Origin: Listeria monocytogenes
GTDB taxonomy: Bacteria; Bacillota; Bacilli; Lactobacillales; Listeriaceae
Length of the DNA stretch: 64,000 nucleotides
Assembly: GCF_041765605.1 (NCBI RefSeq)
Contig: NZ_CP168900.1
Location: forward strand, 388,001-452,000
Direction: 5' to 3'
The position numbers and the translations under genes were made by a program. The notes beneath the pieces were generated by a model. That model had not been told where the DNA came from and did no database searches. It saw only the letters and a program-made list of their open reading frames with translations. Below, in pieces: positions 8,950 to 16,659 of this stretch (positions are counted from its first letter, which is position 1; every line of letters starts with the position of its first letter).

Positions 8950-9381
8950 TTAGACTAATTGATTTTCGTTTAAACGCTCTTCTTCTTTCATATTCATGCC
9001 AGGTTCTGTTTTTTCTTGTTTTGCTTCTTGTTTTTTTGCCATATCTTTTTCAATTGCTGCTGCCACGATTCCAGCTAGAACTGCTCCAATCGCAACAAGA
9101 CCAATCGTTGGAAGCGAACTTACTAACTCGCCGCCACCTTGCATAAAGACATCACGCATAATTCCGCAAATCCCAATTCCGACAGCCATATCAACAAACG
9201 CTGCGTCTTCATCATTTTCGATTAAACCAACATAGTGATTCATAAACCACATTGGGCCGATAATAATGAAAGCTGCCAGATAACCTCCAAAAATACCATA
9301 ATTCTCGGCAAGTGGAGTCCAAACACTCATAACAATCATACCTGCGATACAAAAACCAATCATTCCTCTAAAGAATTTCAT
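8950..9381 (-). CDS. small membrane protein, partner putative glycerol/polyol transporter subunit
   Basis: This 143-residue protein has about four membrane segments in its first 110 residues and a charged, Lys/Glu-rich cytoplasmic tail. Its core repeats the pattern of the 113-residue neighbour: GIFGGYLAAFIIIGPMWFMNH, then FVDMAVGIGI. Compared with the partner it has an extra hydrophilic C-terminus, which may bind a cytoplasmic component. An AAGGAG precedes the ATG at 9381. It is the second gene of the operon, 84 bp after dhaM, and 15 bp before its partner, so the pair is probably made together in fixed ratio. Confidence 0.75.
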   Translation of the reverse strand: MKFFRGMIGFCIAGMIVMSVWTPLAENYGIFGGYLAAFIIIGPMWFMNHYVGLIENDEDAAFVDMAVGIGICGIMRDVFMQGGGELVSSLPTIGLVAIGAVLAGIVAAAIEKDMAKKQEAKQEKTEPGMNMKEEERLNENQLV

Positions 9382-9465
9382 AATAAACTCCTTTCGAAAA
9401 TAGTATTGTCATGTAAAAATTAATTTACATAGTTCCCAGTTACAAAATTGCGTTTTATTACTTTT

Positions 9466-9843
9466 TTAATGCACGTTTGTGAGTTCTTGTAGGATAGCTT
9501 CTTTGGATGGATTAACGAGAGATTGAACAGCAGCAGTAAATGCGCCTTCAACAAGTGGGGCATCGATGATGGTTGTTTTTTCAAGGAGGTCAGTGTCTAA
9601 TAATTCGAGTGCTGTTTCGGCACTTAAGATAGCGCTTCCAATGTCGCAAAAAATATATATATGTTCTGAATTAGTGCAGGTTGCGATGTTATCAGCTATC
9701 ATGATTGCATTTGTGCCAAGACGCCCGTCGCCAGTTCCGCCAGAAGAAATAATATGTACCGTATCTCCAACCATTTCAACAATCATTTCTTGGAGGCCTT
9801 CTGTGATTTTTTGACTGTGAGATACTAAAACAATACTTATCAT
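9466..9843 (-). CDS. dhaM: PTS-dependent dihydroxyacetone kinase phosphotransferase subunit DhaM
   Basis: The 125-residue protein is a single-domain EIIA-Man-like DhaM. Its phosphorylatable histidine is His9 in LVSHSQKI, and GGTGDGRLGTNA and FCDIGSAILSAETALELL match the family. DhaM accepts phosphate from HPr and rephosphorylates the ADP bound to DhaL. Enterobacterial DhaM carries fused HPr and EI-like domains; this short form is usual in Firmicutes. It is the first gene of the minus-strand operon, with AAAGGAGC upstream of ATG 9843, and faces the divergent DeoR regulator across the 182-bp operator region. Confidence 0.92.
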   Translation of the reverse strand: MISIVLVSHSQKITEGLQEMIVEMVGDTVHIISSGGTGDGRLGTNAIMIADNIATCTNSEHIYIFCDIGSAILSAETALELLDTDLLEKTTIIDAPLVEGAFTAAVQSLVNPSKEAILQELTNVH

Positions 9844-9868
9844 TTGGTTGCTCCTTTCTGTTTTTAAT

Positions 9869-9961
9869 TGTGTTTAGTTGCTATTTAAATCCTAACATAC
9901 TTGTTTTTTATTGTAAAGTGTTATCTTTTGTTGTGTTTTGTAAAATATATTTGTGTTTTGT
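9869..9961. promoter_or_regulatory. divergent promoters with repeated TTGTGTTTTGT operator candidates
   Basis: On the minus strand, TTTACA (9912-9917) and TAGGAT (9889-9894) are 17 bp apart and could drive the dhaM operon. On the + strand, TTGTGT (9951-9956) and TAATAT (9974-9979) are 17 bp apart and could drive the regulator. Two identical copies of TTGTGTTTTGT lie at 9931-9941 and 9951-9961, exactly 20 bp apart, and a variant TTGTGTTTAGT lies at 9869-9879 just after the minus-strand promoter. The layout fits repression by the neighbouring DeoR protein, with the right copy overlapping its own -35 box. Confidence 0.55.
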
Positions 9962-10025
9962 TATTTTTTTGGGTAATATGTATATACATAAAGAAATCAT
10001 TGATAGGTAAAAGGAGGGCGAGCAG

Positions 10026-10790
10026 ATGTTTCCATTTGAAAGACAAAACAAAATAATTCATCTACTAGACCAAAATAACAAAATAACTGTACCAGAATTA
10101 AGTCGTATCTTGGATGTCTCGATTAGCACCATCCGAAATGATTTATCTGCATTAGAAGAAAGCGGGATGATTAAAAAAGTACACGGGGGTGCGGTACTTT
10201 TAAAGAGCGAAGAGAAATTTACTAATTTTAATGACCGGATTATTCGCAACATCGAAGAAAAAGAAGCGATTGCGAAAGAAGCGGCAACTTTAGTAAAAAA
10301 CAATCAAACAATTATCCTAGATGCCAGCTCGACTGCACTGGCGCTTGCAAAAGAGTTACATGGTTTTTCAAGACTGACTGTTATTACAAGCGGACTTTAT
10401 ACGGCAATCGAACTAAAAGACAACCCGAATATTAGCGTTATTTTAACAGGCGGGATTGTAACAACGAACTCTTTCACACTGGAAGGAATTCTTGGCGCAA
10501 ATTTAATTGAAAATATTCACGCTGATTTATGTTTTATGTCAGCAAAAGGTTTTACAATGGAAGAAGGCTTAACCGATTTCAACATTTATGAAACCGAACT
10601 AAAACGACTTCTTGCAAAACGTACTAACAAATTGATTGCACTTCTAGATCACACAAAAATGGGCGTAATCTCGACCGCAAGTATCACGTCAGCAGAAAAC
10701 ATTGATTTACTAATTACAGATAATAAGATAAATAAAGCATTATATAAAAAATTCCAAGATGCGGGACTTCCTGTTAAAATTGCGGAATAA
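10026..10790 (+). CDS. DeoR/GlpR family transcriptional regulator of the dha operon
   Basis: This 254-residue regulator has an N-terminal winged helix (residues 1-57; ITVPELSRILDVSISTIRND is the recognition region) and HGGA wing, followed by the DeoR sugar-phosphate sensor domain, with DASSTALALAKEL and ILTGGIV typical of the phosphate-binding fold. DeoR proteins commonly repress and are released by a phosphorylated intermediate, so the likely effector here is a product of the DhaKLM kinase. It is transcribed away from the operon, and the repeats between them are its probable sites. AGGAGGGCGAGCAG precedes ATG 10026. Confidence 0.88.
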   Translation: MFPFERQNKIIHLLDQNNKITVPELSRILDVSISTIRNDLSALEESGMIKKVHGGAVLLKSEEKFTNFNDRIIRNIEEKEAIAKEAATLVKNNQTIILDASSTALALAKELHGFSRLTVITSGLYTAIELKDNPNISVILTGGIVTTNSFTLEGILGANLIENIHADLCFMSAKGFTMEEGLTDFNIYETELKRLLAKRTNKLIALLDHTKMGVISTASITSAENIDLLITDNKINKALYKKFQDAGLPVKIAE

Positions 10791-10803
10791 AATAGAAATT
10801 GAA

Positions 10804-10840
10804 ACTCTTTGGGCGACAATTGGTTCAAAGAGATTTTTTT
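10804..10840 (+). terminator. intrinsic terminator after the DeoR gene
   Basis: A 7-bp stem CTCTTTG (10805-10811) and CAAAGAG (10826-10832) is followed by seven T residues. It ends the regulator transcript before the GNAT gene. Confidence 0.65.
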
Positions 10841-10855
10841 GATAGGAGATTGAAA

Positions 10856-11266
10856 ATGGATTATATTATTACAACTGATTTACCAAATGCGGAGGAATTT
10901 GTTAAACTTCGAGTAGATGCTGGCCTTAGTTTTCGATCTATTGAAGTATCACGTCAGGCTCTGTTGAAGAGTGTGTATTTTGTGGGTCTACGGTCGACGG
11001 GAAACGGTGCACTTATTGGAATGGGGCGGCTCGTTGGTGATGGAATTATGTTTATCGTTTCTGATATAGCAGTACTTCCGGAATTTCAAGGTAATGGTTA
11101 TGGAAAATTAATTATGACCCATATTAAAAAATATATTGATTCGAATTTAGATAAAACTGCTTGTGTTACATTACTTGCCGATGTACCAGCAGATGATTTA
11201 TACAAACAATTTGGTTTTCGGGAATCAGCACCAGCTTCAATCGGAATGATTTACCAAATGAAATGA
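10856..11266 (+). CDS. GNAT family N-acetyltransferase
   Basis: The 136-residue protein is a GCN5-related acetyltransferase. The acetyl-CoA motif A is visible as ISDIAVLPEFQGNGYGKLIM, with VTLLADVPADDLYKQFGF as the C-terminal motif B. The substrate cannot be told from sequence. A longer frame runs from 10799, but that region holds the terminator of the preceding gene, while the ATG at 10856 follows ATAGGAG with good spacing. The gene sits alone between two terminators and is probably monocistronic. Confidence 0.82.
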   Translation: MDYIITTDLPNAEEFVKLRVDAGLSFRSIEVSRQALLKSVYFVGLRSTGNGALIGMGRLVGDGIMFIVSDIAVLPEFQGNGYGKLIMTHIKKYIDSNLDKTACVTLLADVPADDLYKQFGFRESAPASIGMIYQMK

Positions 11267-11299
11267 AAACAGCTTGAGGGGGGCCTCAAGCTGTTTTTT
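11267..11299 (+). terminator. intrinsic terminator after the GNAT gene
   Basis: A perfect stem of about 12 bp, AACAGCTTGAGG against CCTCAAGCTGTT, with a four-base loop is followed by a T-run. Confidence 0.8.
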
Positions 11300-11301
11300 A
11301 T

Positions 11302-11327
11302 GTTTCTGGTGATAAGAAAATGGGAAC
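11302..11327 (+). promoter_or_regulatory. possible sigma-B promoter of the internalin gene
   Basis: GTTT at 11302-11305 and GGGAAC at 11322-11327 are separated by 16 bases, close to the Listeria sigma-B pattern GTTT-N13-17-GGGWAW. A transcript from here would have a leader of about 26 bases before the internalin start. Several internalin genes are known to be sigma-B dependent. The match is short, so this is a candidate only. Confidence 0.35.
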
Positions 11328-11362
11328 AAGATACTATTAAACTTTTTGTCAGGGGGAGCAAG

Positions 11363-13132
11363 ATGAAATCCAAAGGGAGACTGTTTTTGTACGTTGTTTT
11401 GGCGTTGTCGATTGTTATTGGGACGAATGTATTTATAAAAATAGACGCACACGCAGCCGCTGCACCACCAGCTGCAATCAGCCAGATTTTTCCCGATAAT
11501 GCTTTAGCGACAGAAATTCAAACTACACTCGGAAAGTCGAGTACAGCAGAGGTTGTCACTCAAACAGATTTAGATACTATTAATTCATTAACCCTTACAT
11601 CTAAAGGTATTAGCTCCCTAGAAGGTATGAACTATTTGACCAATTTAGGAACTTTAATTTTATCAGGTAATCAAGTAAGTGATATTTCGCCACTTAAGGG
11701 ATTAACTAACTTGACCATGCTTCAGCTAAGTGGAAATCCGATTAGCGACATTAGCGCACTTAGTAACTTGAAAAACTTACAAGCTCTAGATATTAACGAC
11801 GCGCAAATTACTGACATCACGCCACTGAGCGGTTTAACAAATCTAAAGGGTTTAGGCTTATATGATAATCAATTGGAGAACCTTAGTGGAGTAAATAATT
11901 TACACCAACTCCGCTCCTTAAATGTTAGTAAAAATAAGCTTACAAATCTAGATGAGCTACAAGCACTAAGCAATTTAGGCGTTCTATATGCAAATGAAAA
12001 CCAAATTGACAATCTTCAGGGGATAAGTGCTTTAAATAACCTTTTCTTGCTTGATTTATCAGCGAACCAAATTGTGGATACTACTCCACTCGCTGGCTTA
12101 ACCAATGTACAAACATTATACGTATCAAACAATCAAATTAGTGATGTAACTGGTCTTTCGAGTTTAATAAATCTAGATTGGCTCGATATAAGTCAAAATA
12201 AAATTAGTAATATTAGACCTTTAAACAGTTTAACGAAATTAACAATTATTCAAATGACTAATCAATTAATCGTAAACGAACCGATAAGTTTCGAAAGCAC
12301 CATAACTATTCCTAATTTAATAAAAAACATTGCGGAACAAACGATTGATCCAGATACAATTAGTGATAATGGTGTGTATGCGAATGAATCGGTTACATGG
12401 AATTTGCCTACTTATATTCCAAAAGTCAGCTATACCTTTATTGAACGTGATACGGTTGGGAATGCAACTGGTAATTTCAGTGGGACTGTAGAACAACCAT
12501 TGGTGCAATATTTTAAAGCAACTTTCAATATTGACGGGCAAGAAACAACGGAAAATGTCGAAACAGGGACACTTTTACAAGAACCACCAACCCCAGTCAA
12601 AGAGGGTTATACATTTAACGGGTGGTATGATGCTGAAACAGGTGGAACAAAATGGGATTTTACAGCCGATACGATGCCAGCAAATGATATAACTTTATAT
12701 GCTCAGTTTAGTATTAATAGTTATACCGCAACTTTTGATGTAGATGGCGTCATTTCTACTCAAACGGTAGACTATCAAGGTTTACTGGAAGAACCACCAG
12801 CGCCAACTAAAGAGGGTTATACATTTAAAGGTTGGTATGATGCCAAATCTGGTGGAACAAAATGGGACTTCACAAACAATCAAATGCCAGCGAAAGATAT
12901 AACCTTGTATGCCCAGTTTAGTAAAGATGCAGCTTCTGGTGGGGACGATGGAGGAACCGATGAAGGCGGAGGTAACTCTGAAAATAGTACAGAGGGAGCT
13001 CCTAATACGAGTGATATAGATACTATAAACCACATCGTACTACCAGCAACAGGAGATGACCATGTGCTTTTTCCAATCTTTATTGGAACATTTCTTACGA
13101 GTTTAGCATTACTTACACTTAGAAGAAAATAA
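11363..13132 (+). CDS. internalin-family LPXTG surface protein
   Basis: The 589-residue product is a sortase-anchored internalin. It has a signal peptide (about residues 1-31), an internalin cap, around ten 22-residue leucine-rich repeats with the LTNLxxLxLSxNxISDISPL pattern, an Ig-like LRR-adjacent domain, two Listeria-Bacteroides (Flg_new) repeats of about 65 residues each with [10 protein letters not shown] and [10 protein letters not shown], an Asp/Gly/Glu-rich linker, and LPATGD followed by a hydrophobic segment and RRK. I chose ATG 11363 over the earlier frame start because AGGGGGAGC precedes it and it begins the signal peptide. It is probably a cell-wall surface protein for host or matrix contact. 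I do not recall an internalin at this place in EGD-e, so it may be strain or lineage specific. Confidence 0.92.
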   Translation: MKSKGRLFLYVVLALSIVIGTNVFIKIDAHAAAAPPAAISQIFPDNALATEIQTTLGKSSTAEVVTQTDLDTINSLTLTSKGISSLEGMNYLTNLGTLILSGNQVSDISPLKGLTNLTMLQLSGNPISDISALSNLKNLQALDINDAQITDITPLSGLTNLKGLGLYDNQLENLSGVNNLHQLRSLNVSKNKLTNLDELQALSNLGVLYANENQIDNLQGISALNNLFLLDLSANQIVDTTPLAGLTNVQTLYVSNNQISDVTGLSSLINLDWLDISQNKISNIRPLNSLTKLTIIQMTNQLIVNEPISFESTITIPNLIKNIAEQTIDPDTISDNGVYANESVTWNLPTYIPKVSYTFIERDTVGNATGNFSGTVEQPLVQYFKATFNIDGQETTENVETGTLLQEPPTPVKEGYTFNGWYDAETGGTKWDFTADTMPANDITLYAQFSINSYTATFDVDGVISTQTVDYQGLLEEPPAPTKEGYTFKGWYDAKSGGTKWDFTNNQMPAKDITLYAQFSKDAASGGDDGGTDEGGGNSENSTEGAPNTSDIDTINHIVLPATGDDHVLFPIFIGTFLTSLALLTLRRK

Positions 13133-13133
13133 A

Positions 13134-13167
13134 GAAAAAAGTAGCTGCATAATGCAGCTGCTTTTTT
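13134..13167. terminator. bidirectional terminator
   Basis: A near-palindromic hairpin, GTAGCTGCAT/ATGCAGCTGC at 13141-13161, is flanked by A-rich sequence on the left and a T-run on the right. It separates the convergent internalin and acyl-CoA synthetase genes. Confidence 0.75.
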
Positions 13168-13172
13168 GAAAC

Positions 13173-14699
13173 TTATTTTTTCAATTCTCGTTCCATCTGC
13201 AAACGTTGTACTTTCATTGTTGCAGTACGAGGGATTTCATCATATTTCATCACCATTGGTTCGTTCATATGTGGCAAGTCAGAAACAGCTTTCCACCATG
13301 CGTCCCAGTTCATTTCGCCGTCATTATGAACTGCGATAATTGGTTGCGGGCTACCGTTTTCACCGCGGATGATAACAACTTCATCTAAGAAAGTCAGCGT
13401 ATCAAGCAGTTTATCTTCAATTGCAAGTGTGCTGTCAATAGTCTCTACTAAATCGACTTGACGATCTTGCAAGAATAACCGGCCTTGTTCATCTTTCATA
13501 CCATAATCGCCGCTATCCCACCAAGGTCCGTACACATTCTCTTCAAAACGAGCTTCTTCTTTGTAATAAGTAAGCGCGCGACCTTTGGAAAGCATTTGAA
13601 TATTACCACTAACCCCAGCTGGAACAGGATTACCATCTTGGTCAACAATCCGAACTTCTGTTAAACCAGGAACGCCAATCCCCATATCGCGCGCATTTAG
13701 CGTTTCAATGGATTGAAGCGTATGACCACGTAAAATCATCGGACCACATTCACTTTGTCCATAAATTTGTAAGAAAATTGGTTTTTTATATTCGGAAGTA
13801 CGAAGGAAAACCGCCATTGTTTCTTTATTAATCGCATCAAAAGTAGAATGATAAAATTTGATACTTTGGAAAACGTCTGGTTTTTCACGAGCAAGCGATG
13901 CCCATTGAACAAAATGATTTGGATGCGTTTCGAGTACATACGGTTTGTATTCGCGTAGCACTTTTTCGACATTTGCTTTAGACGGGTTGGCAATTGGCAG
14001 AAGTGGGAAACCAAGCGACATCAAGGACGAAACACCAATGTTAAAACGAGAATGTACTGGTGAGATGTGGAAAGCTACAAGTCCTCTTGGTTTGATGAAA
14101 TTAAGAATACGTCGTTGGTATTTCGTTCTCCAACCCATCGAATTCGCAGAGTGAGCAATTAATTTTGGCACACCAGTTGTTCCAGAAGTGTGAGTCATAT
14201 AAGCAATCATATCTTTTGGTAATTCTTCTTGTTCGCATGTGTAGCCGTCTAGTGGTGCTTTAAACAATTGTTCAGCATTGATCAATCTACTGTCTGGCAA
14301 ATTGTTTAATTGATGGCTTTTCTCAGAAGTCTCAGAATCAAAAAGTAACCAAGGTTGGTCAAGGCGATTAACAAAAATATCAATAGTAGACGCTGGAAGA
14401 TGCGGCGAAACCATGATTGGCACGGCACCAATATAAGAAATCGCAACTGCTAAAATATAAGAATCGAATTTGGCAGATTTATATACGATTACTTTTTCTT
14501 CTTTGCGAACACCGAATTTATGTAGGTGAGCTGCTTTTTGGATAATAGCCTCTTCGCATTTTTTGTAAGTAGTGTGAAGGCCTAATTCAGGAAAAGTAAC
14601 AAGCTCTTCATCAAAATGGATGGGCATTTCTGGATAGCGTTCAGCAGATTTTTTGAAATTGGTATAGAGGTTAAGTGGTTCGTACTTTTTTATCGTCAT
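13173..14699 (-). CDS. AMP-forming acyl-CoA synthetase-like (ANL superfamily) enzyme
   Basis: This 508-residue protein is an adenylate-forming enzyme. The ATP motif MTHTSGTTGVPKLIAHS is near residue 175, QIYGQSECGP near 320, and WWDSGDYGMKDEQGRLFLQDR near 400 includes the hinge Asp and Arg. The C-terminal lid is short but has PRTATMKVQR, which carries the usual catalytic lysine region. Family members activate a carboxylic acid to the acyl adenylate and usually transfer it to CoA; the acid here is unknown. AAAGGAGC lies ahead of ATG 14699. It is divergent from the fumarate reductase gene. A function in fatty-acid or aryl-acid activation is inferred only from the superfamily. Confidence 0.82.
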   Translation of the reverse strand: MTIKKYEPLNLYTNFKKSAERYPEMPIHFDEELVTFPELGLHTTYKKCEEAIIQKAAHLHKFGVRKEEKVIVYKSAKFDSYILAVAISYIGAVPIMVSPHLPASTIDIFVNRLDQPWLLFDSETSEKSHQLNNLPDSRLINAEQLFKAPLDGYTCEQEELPKDMIAYMTHTSGTTGVPKLIAHSANSMGWRTKYQRRILNFIKPRGLVAFHISPVHSRFNIGVSSLMSLGFPLLPIANPSKANVEKVLREYKPYVLETHPNHFVQWASLAREKPDVFQSIKFYHSTFDAINKETMAVFLRTSEYKKPIFLQIYGQSECGPMILRGHTLQSIETLNARDMGIGVPGLTEVRIVDQDGNPVPAGVSGNIQMLSKGRALTYYKEEARFEENVYGPWWDSGDYGMKDEQGRLFLQDRQVDLVETIDSTLAIEDKLLDTLTFLDEVVIIRGENGSPQPIIAVHNDGEMNWDAWWKAVSDLPHMNEPMVMKYDEIPRTATMKVQRLQMERELKK

Positions 14700-14863
14700 A
14701 TGGCGATGCTCCTTTAATATTTGATGTTGCTATTATATCACTTTGTGGAAATAATGAGGAGTAGTTATAGAAAACATTTACATCATTGTAAAAAAATCTG
14801 TAAATTGCTTTTTTTCTTATTTTGGAAAATTTGCCTGATGACCTGTAAAGATATCTCAATTAG

Positions 14864-14872
14864 TGATATAAT
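14864..14872 (+). promoter_or_regulatory. extended -10 promoter of the fumarate reductase gene
   Basis: TGATATAAT gives an extended -10 (TG one base before TATAAT at 14867-14872). A weak -35, TGTAAA, lies 17 bp upstream. An imperfect inverted repeat with AGTGA at 14862-14866 and TCACA at 14886-14890 spans the start region and may bind a regulator, though its spacing is too long for a usual Crp/Fnr box. Confidence 0.5.
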
Positions 14873-14935
14873 ATGTTAATATAATCACAAACTATTGGTC
14901 TAGGGGAAATTTTTCAAAAAAGTGGAGGTACGAAA

Positions 14936-16456
14936 ATGAAAAAAAGGTTAGCTACAACTTTCATCATGCTACTATCGCTTGCATTAATTATCGCAGGTTG
15001 TGGCAGCAATAACACAAGCAAAAGTGACACGGAGAAAACAAAAGAAAAAGAAAAAACAGAAGTTACATCGGGAGCATCAAAAACTAGTTACACAGATCCA
15101 TCCGAATTAAAAGATAAATACGATATCGTTATTGTTGGTGCAGGTGGCGCAGGAATGTCCGCAGCACTAGAAGCAAAAGCGAAAGGTATGAACCCAGTAA
15201 TCCTTGAAAAAATGCCACTTGCAGGCGGAAACACAATGAAAGCCTCATCTGGTATGAATGCATCTGAAACTAAATTCCAAAAAGAACAAGGAATTAATGA
15301 TAGCAACGATAAATTTTACGAAGAAACATTAAAAGGTGGTCACGGAACAAACGATAAAGCAATGCTTCGTTTTTTCGTAGACAATTCCGCCAGCGCCATT
15401 GACTGGTTGGATTCCATGGACATTAAATTAAACAACTTAACTATCACAGGCGGAATGAGCGAAAAACGTACGCACCGTCCTGAAGATGGCTCGGCTGTTG
15501 GTAAATACTTAGTAGACGGTTTACTAAAAAATGTTCAAGAACAAAAAATTCCAGTTTTCGTTAACGCAGACGTAAAAGAAATTACACAAAAAGACGGAAA
15601 AGTAACTGGTGTTAAAGTAAAATTAAACAACAAAGACGAAAAAACAATTAGTTCTAACGCTGTAGTTGTAACAACTGGCGGCTACGGAGCTAATAAAGAT
15701 ATGATTGAAAAAGAACGTCCAGACTTAAAAGGATATGTAACAACGAACCAAGAAGGAAGTACTGGCGACGGTATTAAAATGATCGAAAAACTTGGTGGAA
15801 CTACAGTAGACATGGATCAAATCCAAGTTCACCCAACTGTTCAACAAGATAAATCTTACCTTATCGGTGAAGCCGTTCGTGGTGAAGGTGCGATTTTAGT
15901 TTCTCAAGAAGGAAAACGTTTTGGAAACGAATTAGACACACGCGATAACGTAACAGCTTCTATCAACAAACTACCAGAAAAATCCGCTTACCTTATTTTC
16001 GATGCAGGCGTGAAAGACCGCGTCAAAGCAATCGCGCAATACGAAGAAATGGGCTTTGTGGAAGAAGGTAAAACAATTGATGAATTAGCCGGCAAAATCA
16101 ATGTACCAAAAGAAGAGCTAACGAAAACATTAGATACTTGGAATGCAAGTGTGAAAAACAAAAAAGACGAAGCATTCGGTAGAACAACAGCAATGGATAA
16201 TGATTTATCTAAAGCACCATATTACGCAATCAAAATCGGACCAGGAATTCATTACACAATGGGTGGCGTAAAAATCAATACAAATACAGAAGTTTTAGAC
16301 AAAGACGGTAAACCAATCACAGGCCTATTTGCTGCGGGAGAAGTAACTGGTGGCTTGCACGGGGAAAACCGTATTGGCGGAAACTCTGTCGCTGAAATCA
16401 TTATTTTCGGACGTCAAGCTGGCGACAAATCAGCAGAATTTGTAAAAGCACAATAA
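14936..16456 (+). CDS. frdA: extracellular flavin-linked fumarate reductase lipoprotein (FrdA-like)
   Basis: The 506-residue protein is a flavocytochrome c / fumarate reductase family flavoprotein on the outer face of the membrane. A lipoprotein signal with lipobox LIIAGC (Cys22) is followed by a Lys/Glu-rich linker; EVTSGAS at residues 42-48 resembles the Dxx(S/T)GA(S/T) motif that ApbE/FmnB enzymes modify with FMN. The FAD-binding VGAGGAGMSAALEA starts near residue 68, and HRPEDGSAVG, QVHPT, RGEGAIL and IHYTMGGVKI are typical of soluble fumarate reductases. I recall that the Listeria homologue Lmo0355 works with extracellular electron transfer to use fumarate as acceptor. RBS TGGAGGT precedes the ATG. 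Confidence 0.88.
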   Translation: MKKRLATTFIMLLSLALIIAGCGSNNTSKSDTEKTKEKEKTEVTSGASKTSYTDPSELKDKYDIVIVGAGGAGMSAALEAKAKGMNPVILEKMPLAGGNTMKASSGMNASETKFQKEQGINDSNDKFYEETLKGGHGTNDKAMLRFFVDNSASAIDWLDSMDIKLNNLTITGGMSEKRTHRPEDGSAVGKYLVDGLLKNVQEQKIPVFVNADVKEITQKDGKVTGVKVKLNNKDEKTISSNAVVVTTGGYGANKDMIEKERPDLKGYVTTNQEGSTGDGIKMIEKLGGTTVDMDQIQVHPTVQQDKSYLIGEAVRGEGAILVSQEGKRFGNELDTRDNVTASINKLPEKSAYLIFDAGVKDRVKAIAQYEEMGFVEEGKTIDELAGKINVPKEELTKTLDTWNASVKNKKDEAFGRTTAMDNDLSKAPYYAIKIGPGIHYTMGGVKINTNTEVLDKDGKPITGLFAAGEVTGGLHGENRIGGNSVAEIIIFGRQAGDKSAEFVKAQ

Positions 16457-16497
16457 GAACCCATACACCATAGTGATGTGATTAATAGAAAATAAAA

Positions 16498-16540
16498 ACT
16501 TGTTAAGACGCCTTAAACAGACGTTTTAGCAAGTTTTTTA
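16498..16540 (+). terminator. intrinsic terminator after frdA-like gene
   Basis: An imperfect stem ACTTGTTAAGACG against CGTTTTAGCAAGT with a short loop is followed by a T-run. Confidence 0.7.
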
Positions 16541-16555
16541 TTGGCTAAATAGCGC

Positions 16556-16581
16556 GTTAGTGTAGTACTATGGATGGGTAA
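16556..16581 (+). promoter_or_regulatory. weak sigma-B-like promoter candidate
   Basis: GTTA at 16556-16559 and GGGTAA at 16576-16581 are 16 bases apart, resembling the sigma-B pattern upstream of the oxidoreductase gene. The -35 has one mismatch and the leader would be about 70 bases. I give it low weight. Confidence 0.25.
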
Positions 16582-16659
16582 CAACTGAGATATATACACT
16601 GATAAATTAGCAGCGTTTAAGCTAAATTTGTTAGTTTGTTAAAATAAGGAGGAAATAGT

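Noticed and set aside
14862-14890. Fnr or Crp box before the fumarate reductase
   Set aside because: AGTGA and TCACA span 29 bases, longer than the 14-to-22-base spacing of such boxes.
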